A stretch of DNA of 64,000 nucleotides from Escherichia sp. E4742 (GCF_005843885.1 NZ_CP040443.1:496001-560000), one strand, 5' to 3'. Counted from the stretch's first letter, positions 45,182-54,594 are shown. The notes: generated from the letters alone by a model not told the origin. Made by a program: numbers and translations.

Positions 45182-48100
45182 TTACGGTCTGATAATCAGC
45201 AGATCTTCAGCCGCGCCGGTCGCCCGCCATTGAGGAACATACATCGATTCCACCATCGGCTGCGGCACCTGATACGTTCCCGGCGTCACCGCCTGCGCCA
45301 GATACACCAGCGTAACCGGCTGGTATTCATCAACGGCAACCGCCGCCACAAAGCGATCGTCACGAAACTCAATATGCTTAATGTTCGCTTGTTGCATTTG
45401 ATTAAGCAGGTTTTGCACTTCGCTACCACTTTGCTCCAGACTGGCGCTGCCGTTAGCCAGGTTCTGGTTTTCCAGTTCCAGACCCGCTGGTAGCAAATCA
45501 ACCACCAGCGCATCTGGCACGCTGTTAGTCGCTTTTACCTGCAACCAAACCAGCACCAGATCGCCGCTACGTAACGAGTCCAGCGATTTGCTCTTACCGT
45601 CAGTACCAAGAATATGACGCTCAATTTGCAGCACATTGCTCGCTGGTTGTGGTGCGGATTGCGGATAACCGCTGGCATCCACGCGCAGCCATAACGGCTG
45701 GTCACCACGGTTGGTCACCTGCAAGGTGGCAAGTTGATCGCTATTCAGATTGTTGGTTTGCGCTTTCTCGCCTGTCAGCGGCTCGGCAGACAAAGACGTT
45801 TGCGCTTGCCATTTACCCGGTAAATCCTGAAGAGTACGGGCAGCCAGGAACAGCGCGTTACTTTCCTGGGTCGAGAGCCAACGTTCGCCAAATGCCTGCT
45901 GTGAAAGAGTGTTAAGCAATGCCTGCTGTGCATCAGGCAGTAGCTTGTTCTCTTCAAGTAAAGAGAGCATCAGCGCGTTGTCGCGCAGTGGGCTACCGTA
46001 ATCGCCCAGCCATTTCCGTTCATCGTTACGCGGCGTTTTCAGCGCCAGCGCAATCGCTTCTTCACCACGCGTCGCATCACCCATGGTTTTCAGCGCAACG
46101 CCAAGTTGCAGCAGCGGTAAGCCAGAAGCCGCATCTGCACGACGCTCCCAGATTTCACGTAGCGCACCCAGCGGCGCTTTTTGCTGCCGGGCCAGGACCA
46201 GTGCAGCGTAAGACTGAACGGCAAACTTACTGGCTTTAAGATTATCAGCGTACGGAATCGACATCATGCCCGGATCTTGTAAATAGCGCAGCAGACGCTC
46301 GTTTCCACGATTAATGGCTTCTGTCGGCACGCTGTAACCCTGTTCACCTGCGCGGACAAGGAAATCCATCACGTAGGCGGTCAACCAGTACTCTTCGTCA
46401 CCGTTTTTATCCCACAGGGCAAAGCCGCCGTTATCCCGTTGCATTTGCAGCAAACGCGAAATGCCAATATCGACTGCCGCACGGCGTTTATCATCGCTGT
46501 CACCTTTTATACCCAACGCCTGCAGTTGGGCTGCATTGGTATAAAGTGACGGAAACAGGCCGCTGGTGGTTTGCTCCAGACAGCCGTATGGATACGCTCT
46601 TAACTCTTTAATATAACGTGCGATGTTCAGCGGTGGTTTGCCGCTCAATAACAACTGCCCTTCCAGCGTAACAGGAGAGAAGTTTTGCAAACCATCAGCC
46701 GGGAGCGCCCAGGTTTCACCAGGCTGTAACGCCGTACCGTAATTGACCGTTTGTGCCGGGAATGCCGGACGGACGCCGATTTTCCACTGCTTATGCTGAT
46801 CGGCAACGGTTTCACCAGGTAACGCTAACCCGCTAATGGTGGCCTGAATTTCACCATCGCCAAACCCCGTCAGAGCACGCACCGGGATAAACAGCGTGGT
46901 TCGCACACCTGGCGCTAATTCAACAGGTGTGGGGGAATTACTCACCAGTTCAAGCAAGCCACTGGCGGTCAGAGCAACGTTAAGTTTTTGCGGTTTATCA
47001 GTAAGATTAGTGATATCCAGCGTCAGACGTGAGGTATCGCCGCTAGCCATAAAGCGCGGCATGTTCAGTTCCGCTATCACGGGTGCGGCAACAACCACTT
47101 TGCTTTCGTTACTGCCGAAATCATCTGCTGTCCATGCTTGCGCCATGACGCGCAATTCACCGTTAAAATCGCCAATCGGCAATGTAACCGTGCCTTCGCC
47201 CTGTTCATTGAGCGTTACCGGCAGCGCCTGTTGCGCGACAATATTGACGTGATTTACTGGCGGTTTGCCACCGCGTTTCAGTTCATCACCATCGCCACCA
47301 AAACGCAGTGCAGCCAGACGCCCCTGACCTTCAATAACCTGACCGTAAATATCGTAAATGTCTGCGCCATAGCGTTTCTGGCCAAAGAACGCCTGCCACG
47401 GATCTGGCGTGACGTAGTCAGTAATATTCAGCACACCACTATCAACGGCAGACACCAGCACATTCACCTGTTTAGGCTTCTCGCCATTTTTAGTGCTGGC
47501 TTTAATTTTCACGGTTAATGGTTGATTGGGACGCATTTTTGCTGGTGTTTCCAGCGCCAGATCGAGGCGACGGTTTTCATCACCAAGCGGCAAATGCAAC
47601 ACACCAACCGCGCGTTTTGGCGTCGCGGAGCGAGATTTATCGCCAGGACGCACCACCAGAGTACTCAAATAAAGATCATGACGATTCCAGGTTTTATCGA
47701 CCGGAATCGTCAGATCCAGCCCTTGAGCCGGAACATCAATCTCTTGCCACCACAGCGGCCCTTCACTGGACTCGACCATCGCATAACCTTTACCCGCCGT
47801 TGGCGCGGCGATATGCAACTTAATGGTGTCGCCTGGGCGATAACTGGCTTTATCCAGTTTCAGCGTGACACGGTCCGGACGCACTGCGCCGCTACCGTCG
47901 CTACTGTCCTGCCAGCTATATCCGGCCCAAAAACGCACGCTACTGACCGCTTCATTCGGCGCTTTGACTTCCAGACGATAAGCGCCCCACTCTACCGGAA
48001 AACTTACCTTGCCGGTTTCGTCCGCTTTCAGATCCAGCGTTTGCTCATTTTCGATCAGATCTTTTTGATCGAACTGTGACTTCCAGCCTTCATCTTCCGA

Positions 48101-50140
48101 CCAGTTCCAGTAGTAATCGCGACGTTCGCGAATCAGTCGTACCTGCAAGCCCGAAACTGCTTTTTTCACGCCCTGCGCATCGCTATAAACGATATCAAAA
48201 ACAGCGTTACTGTCTTCATCAACAATGGGCTGTTTTACCATGCTATCAGTGCGATAATCGTAAACTGATTTTGAAGAGAACTGCGGACGGATCCCTGGCA
48301 GCACATCGGCAGGCCAGATAGCCTGTTCAGCACGGCGCGTCACCGGGCGACCGCCAGATTCCAGCAAGCTCCCCTGGAAAATAACCTGCAATGGGGAATG
48401 CGTTTCCTTCCACTGGCTTTCTGTAGAAACTTCGCCGCGCCCTTTATCATCCAGCGTCAACTGAACTTCATCCAGCGAGCGGGAAAGGTTTTCGGCCGCA
48501 ATATCGCCAAATTCGAAACCAGGCAATGCAGAAACCGCTTCACGCAGCGGTCGCAGGAAAAGCTGTCCCTGCAAGGTATTGCCATTAGCGGGCGCACCGT
48601 ACAGGTAGTACCCCACCACGGAGAATTTCACTTCGTCTTTTGGCGTTAATGGCGTTTTCTCGCCGGTCAGATTCAACGCCATGCGCTCCGGCATAAAATC
48701 TTCGACGTGGAAATCCCACATCCGATATTGGTTATCCCCAGTGTTGGCTCGGATATGCCACATTCCGGTTGCCGCAGTGCTATCCAGCGGCCAGGTAAAG
48801 TGGTAGAGGCCATTTTCCGGCTGGCTAACAACACTACGCAGTACCTGCCCGTCAGGTTTAATCACGTCCAGTTTGATGGGTTGATCCGGCAGAGCTTTAC
48901 CGTCTGCATCACGCAGTAAGCCGTTGAGGATTACCGTTTCGCCAGGGCGATAAAGATCGCGCGGGCCAAACATAAAGAACTGTTTGCTGTAGCCTGGCGC
49001 GCCAGCAATGTTAAATTCCGCTAAGTCCAGTGCCGGTAGTTTTAAATCGAGCAGCGTTGTTTGACCGTCTTTACGCGCCAGCAGTAGCGCCGCGTTTTTA
49101 TCATATTCCAACTGCACATGGCCCTGTGAATCACTGGTCGCCTGAGTCAGAGTCTGCCCTTTCTCATTTAATAGCGAGACTTCAATTCCTTGCTGGGCCG
49201 CGCCGTTTTCCAGGCTTTGAGTAAAGATATCCAGACGATTGTGATAACGGTGGGCCGATACGCCGATATCACTTAACGTAAATAACGTGGCTGGATTACT
49301 GTAATCGTAATGTCCGGCCTGATTCATTACAGCCAAATACACGCCCGCCTGCTGAAGCGGCTTGATATCGCCCAGCGGCAGCAATAATTTTTCGCGGGTG
49401 TTACGCGCAGGATTGAGATCAAACCGCCCGGTATAGACCAGGTCCGCCATCTCCAACAGTTTGTCCGATTGCCAGTTCGCCAGTGAGTTACGATATTCCC
49501 ACTGGCTAATGAACGCTGGCAGCGATTCCGGCTTAACACGGAAGAAGTTAACATCGACATTGTTAACGTTGAGCGCCATTACCGGCAGTCCTTCCACGAC
49601 TTTTCCAGGTAGCAGCGAACCACGGCTGGCAAAGCCGACGCTGGGTTGGATATCGCGGGTGGTGATGGTTTTTTCGTAATCTTTACTGAAGGTTGCGTTA
49701 TTGAGTGCCTTAACTTCCTTGCCAATAGTGACGATCAAATCACGTTTCGGTTCGAGGTGGCGTAAACGCAGTTCTTTGAGATTATCTGACAACTCCCAGG
49801 CACCATCCACTTTGCCGCTCTTTTTATCGACGACATGAATAACACGCGAGAAGTCCTGATCCGGGTCGAGGGGGACAGAGAAAGTCAGTACCAGCGTGGC
49901 TGCGCCATCGAGTTGGACCTCAGAGAGATCCAGCAATGTCAGTGCCTTACCCGCACTCTGTTGTGCCAGTTTTTGTCGCGCCGGCGAGGAGAGTTTCGCA
50001 GAAGTCGCATTTGTCGAAGATGACTCTTTAGCAACTTCAGAAGACGTATCTTTTTTCACTGCAGTTGGCGCGTTATCGTTGTTGTCGCACCCTGCCAGCG
50101 CCAGCATCAACATACAGGCGGCTAAGCGTAACTTTTTCAT
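45182..50140 (-). CDS. yfhM: Bacterial alpha-2-macroglobulin lipoprotein YfhM (ECAM)
   Basis: Periplasmic protease trap anchored in the inner membrane. The 1652-residue precursor has lipobox LAGC with Cys18; the following residues are Asp-Asn, fitting inner-membrane retention. The reactive thioester motif CLEQ starts at Cys1187, followed by the helical thioester domain (about 1165-1470). Macroglobulin-like domains fill the N-terminal two thirds; the bait region is near residue 950. Cleavage by an incoming protease should expose the thioester and trap it. It lies immediately upstream of pbpC. Length agrees with the E. coli protein. Confidence 0.96.
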   Translation of the reverse strand: MKKLRLAACMLMLALAGCDNNDNAPTAVKKDTSSEVAKESSSTNATSAKLSSPARQKLAQQSAGKALTLLDLSEVQLDGAATLVLTFSVPLDPDQDFSRVIHVVDKKSGKVDGAWELSDNLKELRLRHLEPKRDLIVTIGKEVKALNNATFSKDYEKTITTRDIQPSVGFASRGSLLPGKVVEGLPVMALNVNNVDVNFFRVKPESLPAFISQWEYRNSLANWQSDKLLEMADLVYTGRFDLNPARNTREKLLLPLGDIKPLQQAGVYLAVMNQAGHYDYSNPATLFTLSDIGVSAHRYHNRLDIFTQSLENGAAQQGIEVSLLNEKGQTLTQATSDSQGHVQLEYDKNAALLLARKDGQTTLLDLKLPALDLAEFNIAGAPGYSKQFFMFGPRDLYRPGETVILNGLLRDADGKALPDQPIKLDVIKPDGQVLRSVVSQPENGLYHFTWPLDSTAATGMWHIRANTGDNQYRMWDFHVEDFMPERMALNLTGEKTPLTPKDEVKFSVVGYYLYGAPANGNTLQGQLFLRPLREAVSALPGFEFGDIAAENLSRSLDEVQLTLDDKGRGEVSTESQWKETHSPLQVIFQGSLLESGGRPVTRRAEQAIWPADVLPGIRPQFSSKSVYDYRTDSMVKQPIVDEDSNAVFDIVYSDAQGVKKAVSGLQVRLIRERRDYYWNWSEDEGWKSQFDQKDLIENEQTLDLKADETGKVSFPVEWGAYRLEVKAPNEAVSSVRFWAGYSWQDSSDGSGAVRPDRVTLKLDKASYRPGDTIKLHIAAPTAGKGYAMVESSEGPLWWQEIDVPAQGLDLTIPVDKTWNRHDLYLSTLVVRPGDKSRSATPKRAVGVLHLPLGDENRRLDLALETPAKMRPNQPLTVKIKASTKNGEKPKQVNVLVSAVDSGVLNITDYVTPDPWQAFFGQKRYGADIYDIYGQVIEGQGRLAALRFGGDGDELKRGGKPPVNHVNIVAQQALPVTLNEQGEGTVTLPIGDFNGELRVMAQAWTADDFGSNESKVVVAAPVIAELNMPRFMASGDTSRLTLDITNLTDKPQKLNVALTASGLLELVSNSPTPVELAPGVRTTLFIPVRALTGFGDGEIQATISGLALPGETVADQHKQWKIGVRPAFPAQTVNYGTALQPGETWALPADGLQNFSPVTLEGQLLLSGKPPLNIARYIKELRAYPYGCLEQTTSGLFPSLYTNAAQLQALGIKGDSDDKRRAAVDIGISRLLQMQRDNGGFALWDKNGDEEYWLTAYVMDFLVRAGEQGYSVPTEAINRGNERLLRYLQDPGMMSIPYADNLKASKFAVQSYAALVLARQQKAPLGALREIWERRADAASGLPLLQLGVALKTMGDATRGEEAIALALKTPRNDERKWLGDYGSPLRDNALMLSLLEENKLLPDAQQALLNTLSQQAFGERWLSTQESNALFLAARTLQDLPGKWQAQTSLSAEPLTGEKAQTNNLNSDQLATLQVTNRGDQPLWLRVDASGYPQSAPQPASNVLQIERHILGTDGKSKSLDSLRSGDLVLVWLQVKATNSVPDALVVDLLPAGLELENQNLANGSASLEQSGSEVQNLLNQMQQANIKHIEFRDDRFVAAVAVDEYQPVTLVYLAQAVTPGTYQVPQPMVESMYVPQWRATGAAEDLLIIRP

Positions 50141-50346
50141 CTCTCATCCCTGCCACAATGGCCCGTTAGCAACGTCGAATGATTATTATGCGTGAGAAAT
50201 GACGTTATGTAATTCACTATCACAGCTACAAAATCCGAATTTTAGTGAGAAATGTGGCTCAGGCAGCCAAATCAGCCTCTTTTGCTTGTCGCTTTTCGGC
50301 AAACATCCGACAATTTAACTTAACCCCGGCAAAAATGGAGATGCCT

Positions 50347-51192
50347 ATGTCCACGACATGGTTTGTAGGAGCCGACTGGCTCGCCGAACATATTGATGAC
50401 CCGGAAATTCAGATTATTGATGCTCGTATGGCGCCGCCCGGGCAGGAAGAGCGTAACGTTGCCCAGGAGTATCTCAATGGGCATATCCCCGGTGCAGTAT
50501 TTTTCGATATCGAAGCTCTTTCTGATCATACATCCCCACTTCCGCACATGCTGCCTCGCCCGGAAACGTTCGCCGTCGCGATGCGTGAACTGGGCGTTAA
50601 TCAGGACAAGCATCTGATTGTCTATGATGAAGGAAACCTATTTTCTGCGCCGCGCGCGTGGTGGATGCTGCGCACTTTGGGTGTGGAGAAAGTGTCAATC
50701 CTTGGCGGTGGCTTAGCGGGCTGGCAACGTGATGATCTGCTGTTAGAAGAAGGCGCAGTGGAACTGCCGGAAGGAGAGTTTAACGTCGCGTTTACCCCGG
50801 AAGCCGTGGTGAAAGTGACCGATGTGTTATTGGCAAGTCATGAAAAAACGGCACAAATTATCGATGCCCGCCCGGCTGCGCGTTTTAACGCGGAAGTTGA
50901 TGAACCTCGCGCAGGTTTACGTCGCGGACATATTCCCGGCGCGCTGAATGTTCCATGGACAGAACTGGTGCGCGAAGGCGAACTGAAAACGACCGATGAA
51001 CTGGATGCGATATTTTTTGGTCGCGGCGTCAGCTATGACAAACCAATTATTGTCAGCTGCGGCTCTGGTGTAACGGCAGCCGTGGTTTTGTTGGCACTCG
51101 CAACGCTGGATGTGCCAAACGTAAAACTGTACGACGGCGCATGGAGTGAATGGGGCGCGCGAGCAGATTTACCGGTCGAGCCAGTGAAATAA
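50347..51192 (+). CDS. sseA: 3-mercaptopyruvate sulfurtransferase SseA
   Basis: Transfers sulfur from 3-mercaptopyruvate to acceptors such as cyanide or thioredoxin and generates hydrogen sulfide. The 281-residue protein has two rhodanese domains. The catalytic Cys238 lies in the C-terminal one (SCGSGVTAA), where the CGSGVTA loop distinguishes mercaptopyruvate from thiosulfate enzymes. I chose the ATG at 50347 (MSTTWFVGADWL) because GGAG lies six bases upstream; the ATG at 50341 is weaker. It is divergent from yfhM and followed by a strong terminator. Confidence 0.96.
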   Translation: MSTTWFVGADWLAEHIDDPEIQIIDARMAPPGQEERNVAQEYLNGHIPGAVFFDIEALSDHTSPLPHMLPRPETFAVAMRELGVNQDKHLIVYDEGNLFSAPRAWWMLRTLGVEKVSILGGGLAGWQRDDLLLEEGAVELPEGEFNVAFTPEAVVKVTDVLLASHEKTAQIIDARPAARFNAEVDEPRAGLRRGHIPGALNVPWTELVREGELKTTDELDAIFFGRGVSYDKPIIVSCGSGVTAAVVLLALATLDVPNVKLYDGAWSEWGARADLPVEPVK

Positions 51193-51204
51193 GCTTTTTA
51201 CAGG

Positions 51205-51240
51205 CAATAAAAAACCGCCGAATTTGGCGGTTTTTTATTG
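51205..51240 (+). terminator. Terminator of sseA
   Basis: A perfect 15-bp inverted repeat, CAATAAAAAACCGCC (51205-51219) with GGCGGTTTTTTATTG (51226-51240), contains a six-T run. It starts 13 bases after the sseA stop. Confidence 0.93.
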
Positions 51241-51287
51241 CTGGTCTGGTTCGCGGCCTTTCCAGCAGGTTGTATTACCGTAGTAAT

Positions 51288-51610
51288 GCAAGCGCGTCTC
51301 AGCGAGAACAATACTCGCCAGTAACTCTCTTTTTGTCAAGCAAAAGAGAGTTATTATTGTTCTGTTAGTGTATTATCCACTGCGGCCCTTTCCGCCGTCT
51401 CGCAAGCGGGCGCTGGCTTTAGGAAAGGATGTTCCGCGACCGTTAGGGCAAGCGCGTCTCAGTGCTTGCTATCGCGGCAATATCGCCAGTGGTGCTGTCG
51501 TGATGCGGTCTTCGCATGGACCGCGCAATGAAGATACGGTGCTTTTGTATCGTACTTATTGTTTCTGGTGCGCTGTTTTCCGAAGTAAATAATAACCGGA
51601 GTCTCTCCGG
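51288..51610 (+). ncRNA. ryfA: RyfA small RNA (PAIR3 locus), approximate ends
   Basis: The location between sseA and sseB and the paired-repeat structure match RyfA, an sRNA of about 300 nt in E. coli that has been linked to stress resistance and virulence in pathogenic strains. The 15-base block GCAAGCGCGTCTCAG occurs at 51288-51302 and again at 51448-51462, each followed by a related ATATCGCCAGT-like sequence. Short hairpins such as GAGAGTT/AACTCTC are visible within the first copy. No convincing protein-coding frame is present. The ends are estimates: the 5' end is placed at the first repeat and the 3' end at the CCGGAGTCTCTCCGG hairpin; a stronger terminator lies at 51660-51687. Confidence 0.75.
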
Positions 51611-51659
51611 TAACAATTTACTGGTGGTTAACAACCTTCAGAACAGCAGGTAAGCCCGA

Positions 51660-51687
51660 ATGCCGCCCTTTTGGGCGGCATATTTTA
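51660..51687 (+). terminator. Strong intrinsic terminator downstream of ryfA
   Basis: A 9-bp stem, ATGCCGCCC (51660-51668) with GGGCGGCAT (51673-51681), has a TTTT loop and is followed by ATTTTA. It could end RyfA read-through, or terminate sseB on the other strand before the ERIC insertion. Confidence 0.8.
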
Positions 51688-51689
51688 AA

Positions 51690-51812
51690 TACTCGTCATA
51701 CTTCAAGTTGCATGTGCTGCGTCTGCGTTCGCTCACCCCAGTCACTTACTTATGTAAGCTCCTGGGGATTCACTCGCTTGCCGCCTTCCTGCAACTCGAA
51801 TTATTTAGAGTA
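51690..51812. repeat. ERIC (IRU) element overlapping the 3' end of sseB
   Basis: About 123 bp carrying both diagnostic ERIC core sequences: AAGTAAGTGACTGGGGTGAG (reverse complement, near 51725-51750) and ATGTAAGCTCCTGGGG (51752-51767). The ends are imperfect inverted repeats bounded by TA. The 5-bp sequence TAAAT occurs at 51686-51690 and 51811-51815, directly flanking the element. The element supplies the last sense codons and the stop of sseB. Confidence 0.93.
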
Positions 51813-52586
51813 AATTATCCGATTCTGTTTAAAGTCACGCAAAAAACCACCCCAGCGACGTTCATAGAATGGCGCAATATGTTCGGTAATAAAGTGGCTA
51901 ATTCCTTTTTCCCCTTTTTTCACCTGACAAATATCGATTGGTTCATCGCCAGGTAATGTATCGGTCGCTACACTTCCCGCCGCCTGAATAATTTCTTCGA
52001 TATCACCATCGGCTTCAATGCCAATAAGTAAATTAGGCTGTGCCTCTTCGTTCTCTTTAATTGAACAAATAAAAGCACGCTTCACTGGCTTAATGGTTTT
52101 AAATAAGGTGGTGAGTGAATCAATCATTTGTGCTGGCGGCACTGCGACTTCCGATAATATCAGCGATTCACCGCCTTCCAGTACTTCCTGGCTACTCAGC
52201 GGATTCCCTTCTTCACCAATCAACAAACTGATTTCACGCGGCATAAATTCTTTACCGGTTGGCAGTTTGGCATTAAGGAAGAGCGTTTCGCCAAGGGTTA
52301 TCTCAAACAATGTGCGAACGGGCATTACGACAAATGCCTGTTCGTCCTCAACCGCCTGTTGAAGTGCTTCTAACGAGGTAAAAAAAGGAATGACGCTGGT
52401 GCCGTCTTCTTTTTCCCAGTGCTGTAAATCAAGCGCGCTATCTTCAACCACAGCCTCGCCCTGCGCCGCCGTACCAGGCACCCAGACGGTGGATTCCAGT
52501 AGAGCACGGAAAAAGGCCGGACGGTGCGCCGGTTCGGTTGCTGCTTTTTCCAGCAGGTCTTCAAGTTCGTTTTTTGTTTCGGACAT
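51801..52586 (-). CDS. sseB: Serum-sensitivity enhancing protein SseB
   Basis: A cytoplasmic protein named for enhanced serum sensitivity when overexpressed. The N-terminal part (about 1-130) is the SseB domain seen also in other bacteria, and the C-terminal part carries a second domain (SseB_C, about 145-255). The ATG at 52586 (MSETKNELEDLLEKAATEP) gives 261 residues. The E. coli protein I recall has 258 and ends in NRII. Here three extra residues (Tyr-Ser-Lys) come from the ERIC element that overlaps the stop. The molecular function is not established. Confidence 0.92.
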   Translation of the reverse strand: MSETKNELEDLLEKAATEPAHRPAFFRALLESTVWVPGTAAQGEAVVEDSALDLQHWEKEDGTSVIPFFTSLEALQQAVEDEQAFVVMPVRTLFEITLGETLFLNAKLPTGKEFMPREISLLIGEEGNPLSSQEVLEGGESLILSEVAVPPAQMIDSLTTLFKTIKPVKRAFICSIKENEEAQPNLLIGIEADGDIEEIIQAAGSVATDTLPGDEPIDICQVKKGEKGISHFITEHIAPFYERRWGGFLRDFKQNRIIYSK

Positions 52587-52623
52587 AAGAACCACAATTC
52601 ATTCAACGTTCGGGGCGGAAGTG

Positions 52624-52710
52624 CCTGATGCGCTACGTTTATCAGGCCTACAAGGGAGTCGCAATCTATTGAATTTGCAAAATTTGTAGGCCGGATAAGG
52701 CGTTTACGCC
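52624..52710. repeat. REP/BIME between sseB and pepB, running into pepB
   Basis: Two REP-like sequences lie at 52624-52651 (CCTGATGCG...TATCAGGCCTAC) and 52686-52710 (GTAGGCCGGATAAGGCG...ACGCC), in opposite orientation. The second overlaps the pepB stop codon (52704-52706). Confidence 0.85.
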
Positions 52711-53987
52711 GTTAACAGATTAGCAATCGTGCGCACACCCAGCCCGGTCGCGCCCGCAGACCACTGTTCAACCGGCGCTTTACGGTAAGTCGCCGAGCAG
52801 TCGATATGCAGCCAGCCTTGCTGATAGTTCTCAACAAAGTGCGACAGGAAGCCCGCCGCCGTGCTCGCGCCTGCCGGATACGCCGCGCTTCCGGTATTGT
52901 TCAGTTCGGCAAAGTTAGACGGCAGCTGGCTGCGGTGGAACTCCGCCAGCGGCAGACGCCAGAACGGTTCGTTCTCTTGCGCAGCACTCGCCAGCAAGCG
53001 ACCGGCAAGCGCATCGTCGAAACTGAACAGCGCGTGATAATCATTACCCAGTGCGGTTTTCGCTGCCCCGGTCAGAGTCGCTGCATCAATAATCAGTTCC
53101 GGTTTCTGCGCACTGGCATCAATCAGGCCATCGGCCAGCACCAGACGCCCTTCGGCATCAGTGTTCATCACTTCAACTTTTTTACCGTTGCGATAGGTGA
53201 TGATATCGCCCAGCTTGAACGCATTGCCGCTGATCAGATTATCCGCACAGCAGAGAAACAGCTTCACGCGCTTGTTCAATCCACGAGTAATGGCAAATGC
53301 CAGCGCCCCGGTAACCGTTGCCGCGCCGCCCATGTCCGACTTCATCGAGTCCATAAACGCAGTCTGTTTGATGCTGTAGCCGCCGGAATCAAAGGTGATA
53401 CCTTTACCTACCAGGCACGCGTACACCGGCGCTTCTTTATCGCCAGTTGGGTTGTAATCCAGCGCCAGCAATACCGGAGAACGTTCTGAACCGCGCCCGA
53501 CGGTGTGCAGCCCCATATAACCTTGCTCACGCAGATCTTCGCCTTTGGTGATCCGGTAAGTCACACGATCGCCTGCGACGTTGCTGATCAGATCAACAGC
53601 ACGCTGTGCCAGTTGCGATGGCCCCAGTTCTTCAGCCGGTGCGTTGATGGTGTCACGCACCCAGTCGATGATCATCAGGCGGTTATCCAGTTCCTGACGC
53701 TGGGCATCGTCCAGATCCGGCCACTCCACTTTACGCGTACCTTTCGGGGCTTTGTAACCTTGCCAGAATGCCCAGCAACGATCCGCATCCCAGCCTTCAC
53801 CGCTTAGCTGAACATGCTTGATGCCCAGACCGTCAATCTTGCGCGCCGCACGCTGGATCAGCCCCAGATCGTCTGTCCCGTTCAAATGCAGGGTAATGCC
53901 ATCATTATTAATGCTGTAAGTTGCTTTTTCTCCCCAGCGCGCGTCGGCAGGTTGGGTAGAAAGGGTAATTTTCATCGCTTCTGTCAT
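52704..53987 (-). CDS. pepB: Aminopeptidase B (peptidase B) PepB
   Basis: Manganese-dependent M17 leucine-aminopeptidase-type enzyme of cytoplasmic peptide turnover. The 427 residues show the family signature NTDAEGRLVLADGL (about 273-286). The metal-binding GKGITFDSGGYSIKQ is at about 193-207, and KSDMGGAATVTGAL follows. The C-terminal SHFVENYQQGWLHIDCSAT is typical of PepB. The gene lies downstream of iscX on the same strand, separated by a hairpin, and its last codons lie inside a REP element. Confidence 0.96.
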   Translation of the reverse strand: MTEAMKITLSTQPADARWGEKATYSINNDGITLHLNGTDDLGLIQRAARKIDGLGIKHVQLSGEGWDADRCWAFWQGYKAPKGTRKVEWPDLDDAQRQELDNRLMIIDWVRDTINAPAEELGPSQLAQRAVDLISNVAGDRVTYRITKGEDLREQGYMGLHTVGRGSERSPVLLALDYNPTGDKEAPVYACLVGKGITFDSGGYSIKQTAFMDSMKSDMGGAATVTGALAFAITRGLNKRVKLFLCCADNLISGNAFKLGDIITYRNGKKVEVMNTDAEGRLVLADGLIDASAQKPELIIDAATLTGAAKTALGNDYHALFSFDDALAGRLLASAAQENEPFWRLPLAEFHRSQLPSNFAELNNTGSAAYPAGASTAAGFLSHFVENYQQGWLHIDCSATYRKAPVEQWSAGATGLGVRTIANLLTA

Positions 53988-54016
53988 TTTAGTTATCCTT
54001 ATTCGTTTAACAGCAA

Positions 54017-54042
54017 AACGGGCTACCCCCAGGCAGCCCGTT
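54017..54042 (-). terminator. Terminator of the isc operon, between iscX and pepB
   Basis: An 8-bp stem, AACGGGCT (54017-54024) with AGCCCGTT (54035-54042), begins four bases after the iscX stop on the minus strand and is followed by TTGCTGTT. It may be partial, allowing some read-through into pepB. Confidence 0.65.
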
Positions 54043-54045
54043 CAT

Positions 54046-54246
54046 TTACTCGGCCTCGTCAAGCCAGACCAACAAAATCGCTTCGAGGATTTTCTCGTTC
54101 GATGCCTGCGGGTCGTCGTCGAAATCTTCCAGATCGCAAATCCACTGATGCATATCGGTGAATCGAACCGTTTTCGGATCAAGATCGGGATACGCATCGT
54201 ACAGTGCTTCGCCAATTTCGCGGCTATCGGTCCACTTAAGTCCCAT
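54046..54246 (-). CDS. iscX: Fe-S cluster assembly accessory protein IscX
   Basis: A 66-residue, strongly acidic winged-helix-like protein that binds IscS and modulates cysteine desulfurase activity, possibly as an iron sensor or donor. The sequence [27 protein letters not shown] with conserved acidic tail residues ([10 protein letters not shown]) matches the family. It is the last gene of the isc operon, 11 bp after fdx. Confidence 0.95.
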
Positions 54247-54257
54247 ACTATCCTCTG

Positions 54258-54593
54258 TTAATGCTCACGCGCATGGTTGATAGTGTAACGCGGGATTTCG
54301 ACCACTAAATCTTCGTCAGTGACGCGCGCCTGGCAGCTTAAACGGCTTTCTGGCTCCAGCCCCCAGGCTTTGTCCAGCATGTCGTCTTCCTGCTCAGAGC
54401 TTTCCGGCAGCGAGTCAAAACCTTCACGAACGATGCAGTGGCAGGTGGTGCAAGCACAGGATTTTTCACAGGCGTGTTCAATCTCGATACCGTTACGCAG
54501 CGCAACGTCGAGAATGGTTTCACCGCTATTCGCTTCCAGAACAGCGCCATCAGGACAGAGATCCTGATGAGGCAAAATAACAATCTTTGGCAT
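54258..54593 (-). CDS. fdx: [2Fe-2S] ferredoxin Fdx
   Basis: Adrenodoxin-type ferredoxin that donates electrons during Fe-S cluster assembly. The 111 residues carry the ligand motif Cys42-x5-Cys48-x2-Cys51 in [10 protein letters not shown], with the fourth ligand near residue 87 (SRLSCQARV). The start ATG at complement 54591-54593 is one base after the hscA stop, so translation is coupled. Part of iscRSUA-hscBA-fdx-iscX. Confidence 0.97.
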
Positions 54594-54594
54594 A

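Noticed and set aside
51288..51610. A 74-codon frame (51368-51592) in the ryfA region as a small protein
   Set aside because: No ribosome-binding site, biased composition, and the region matches a known structured RNA locus.
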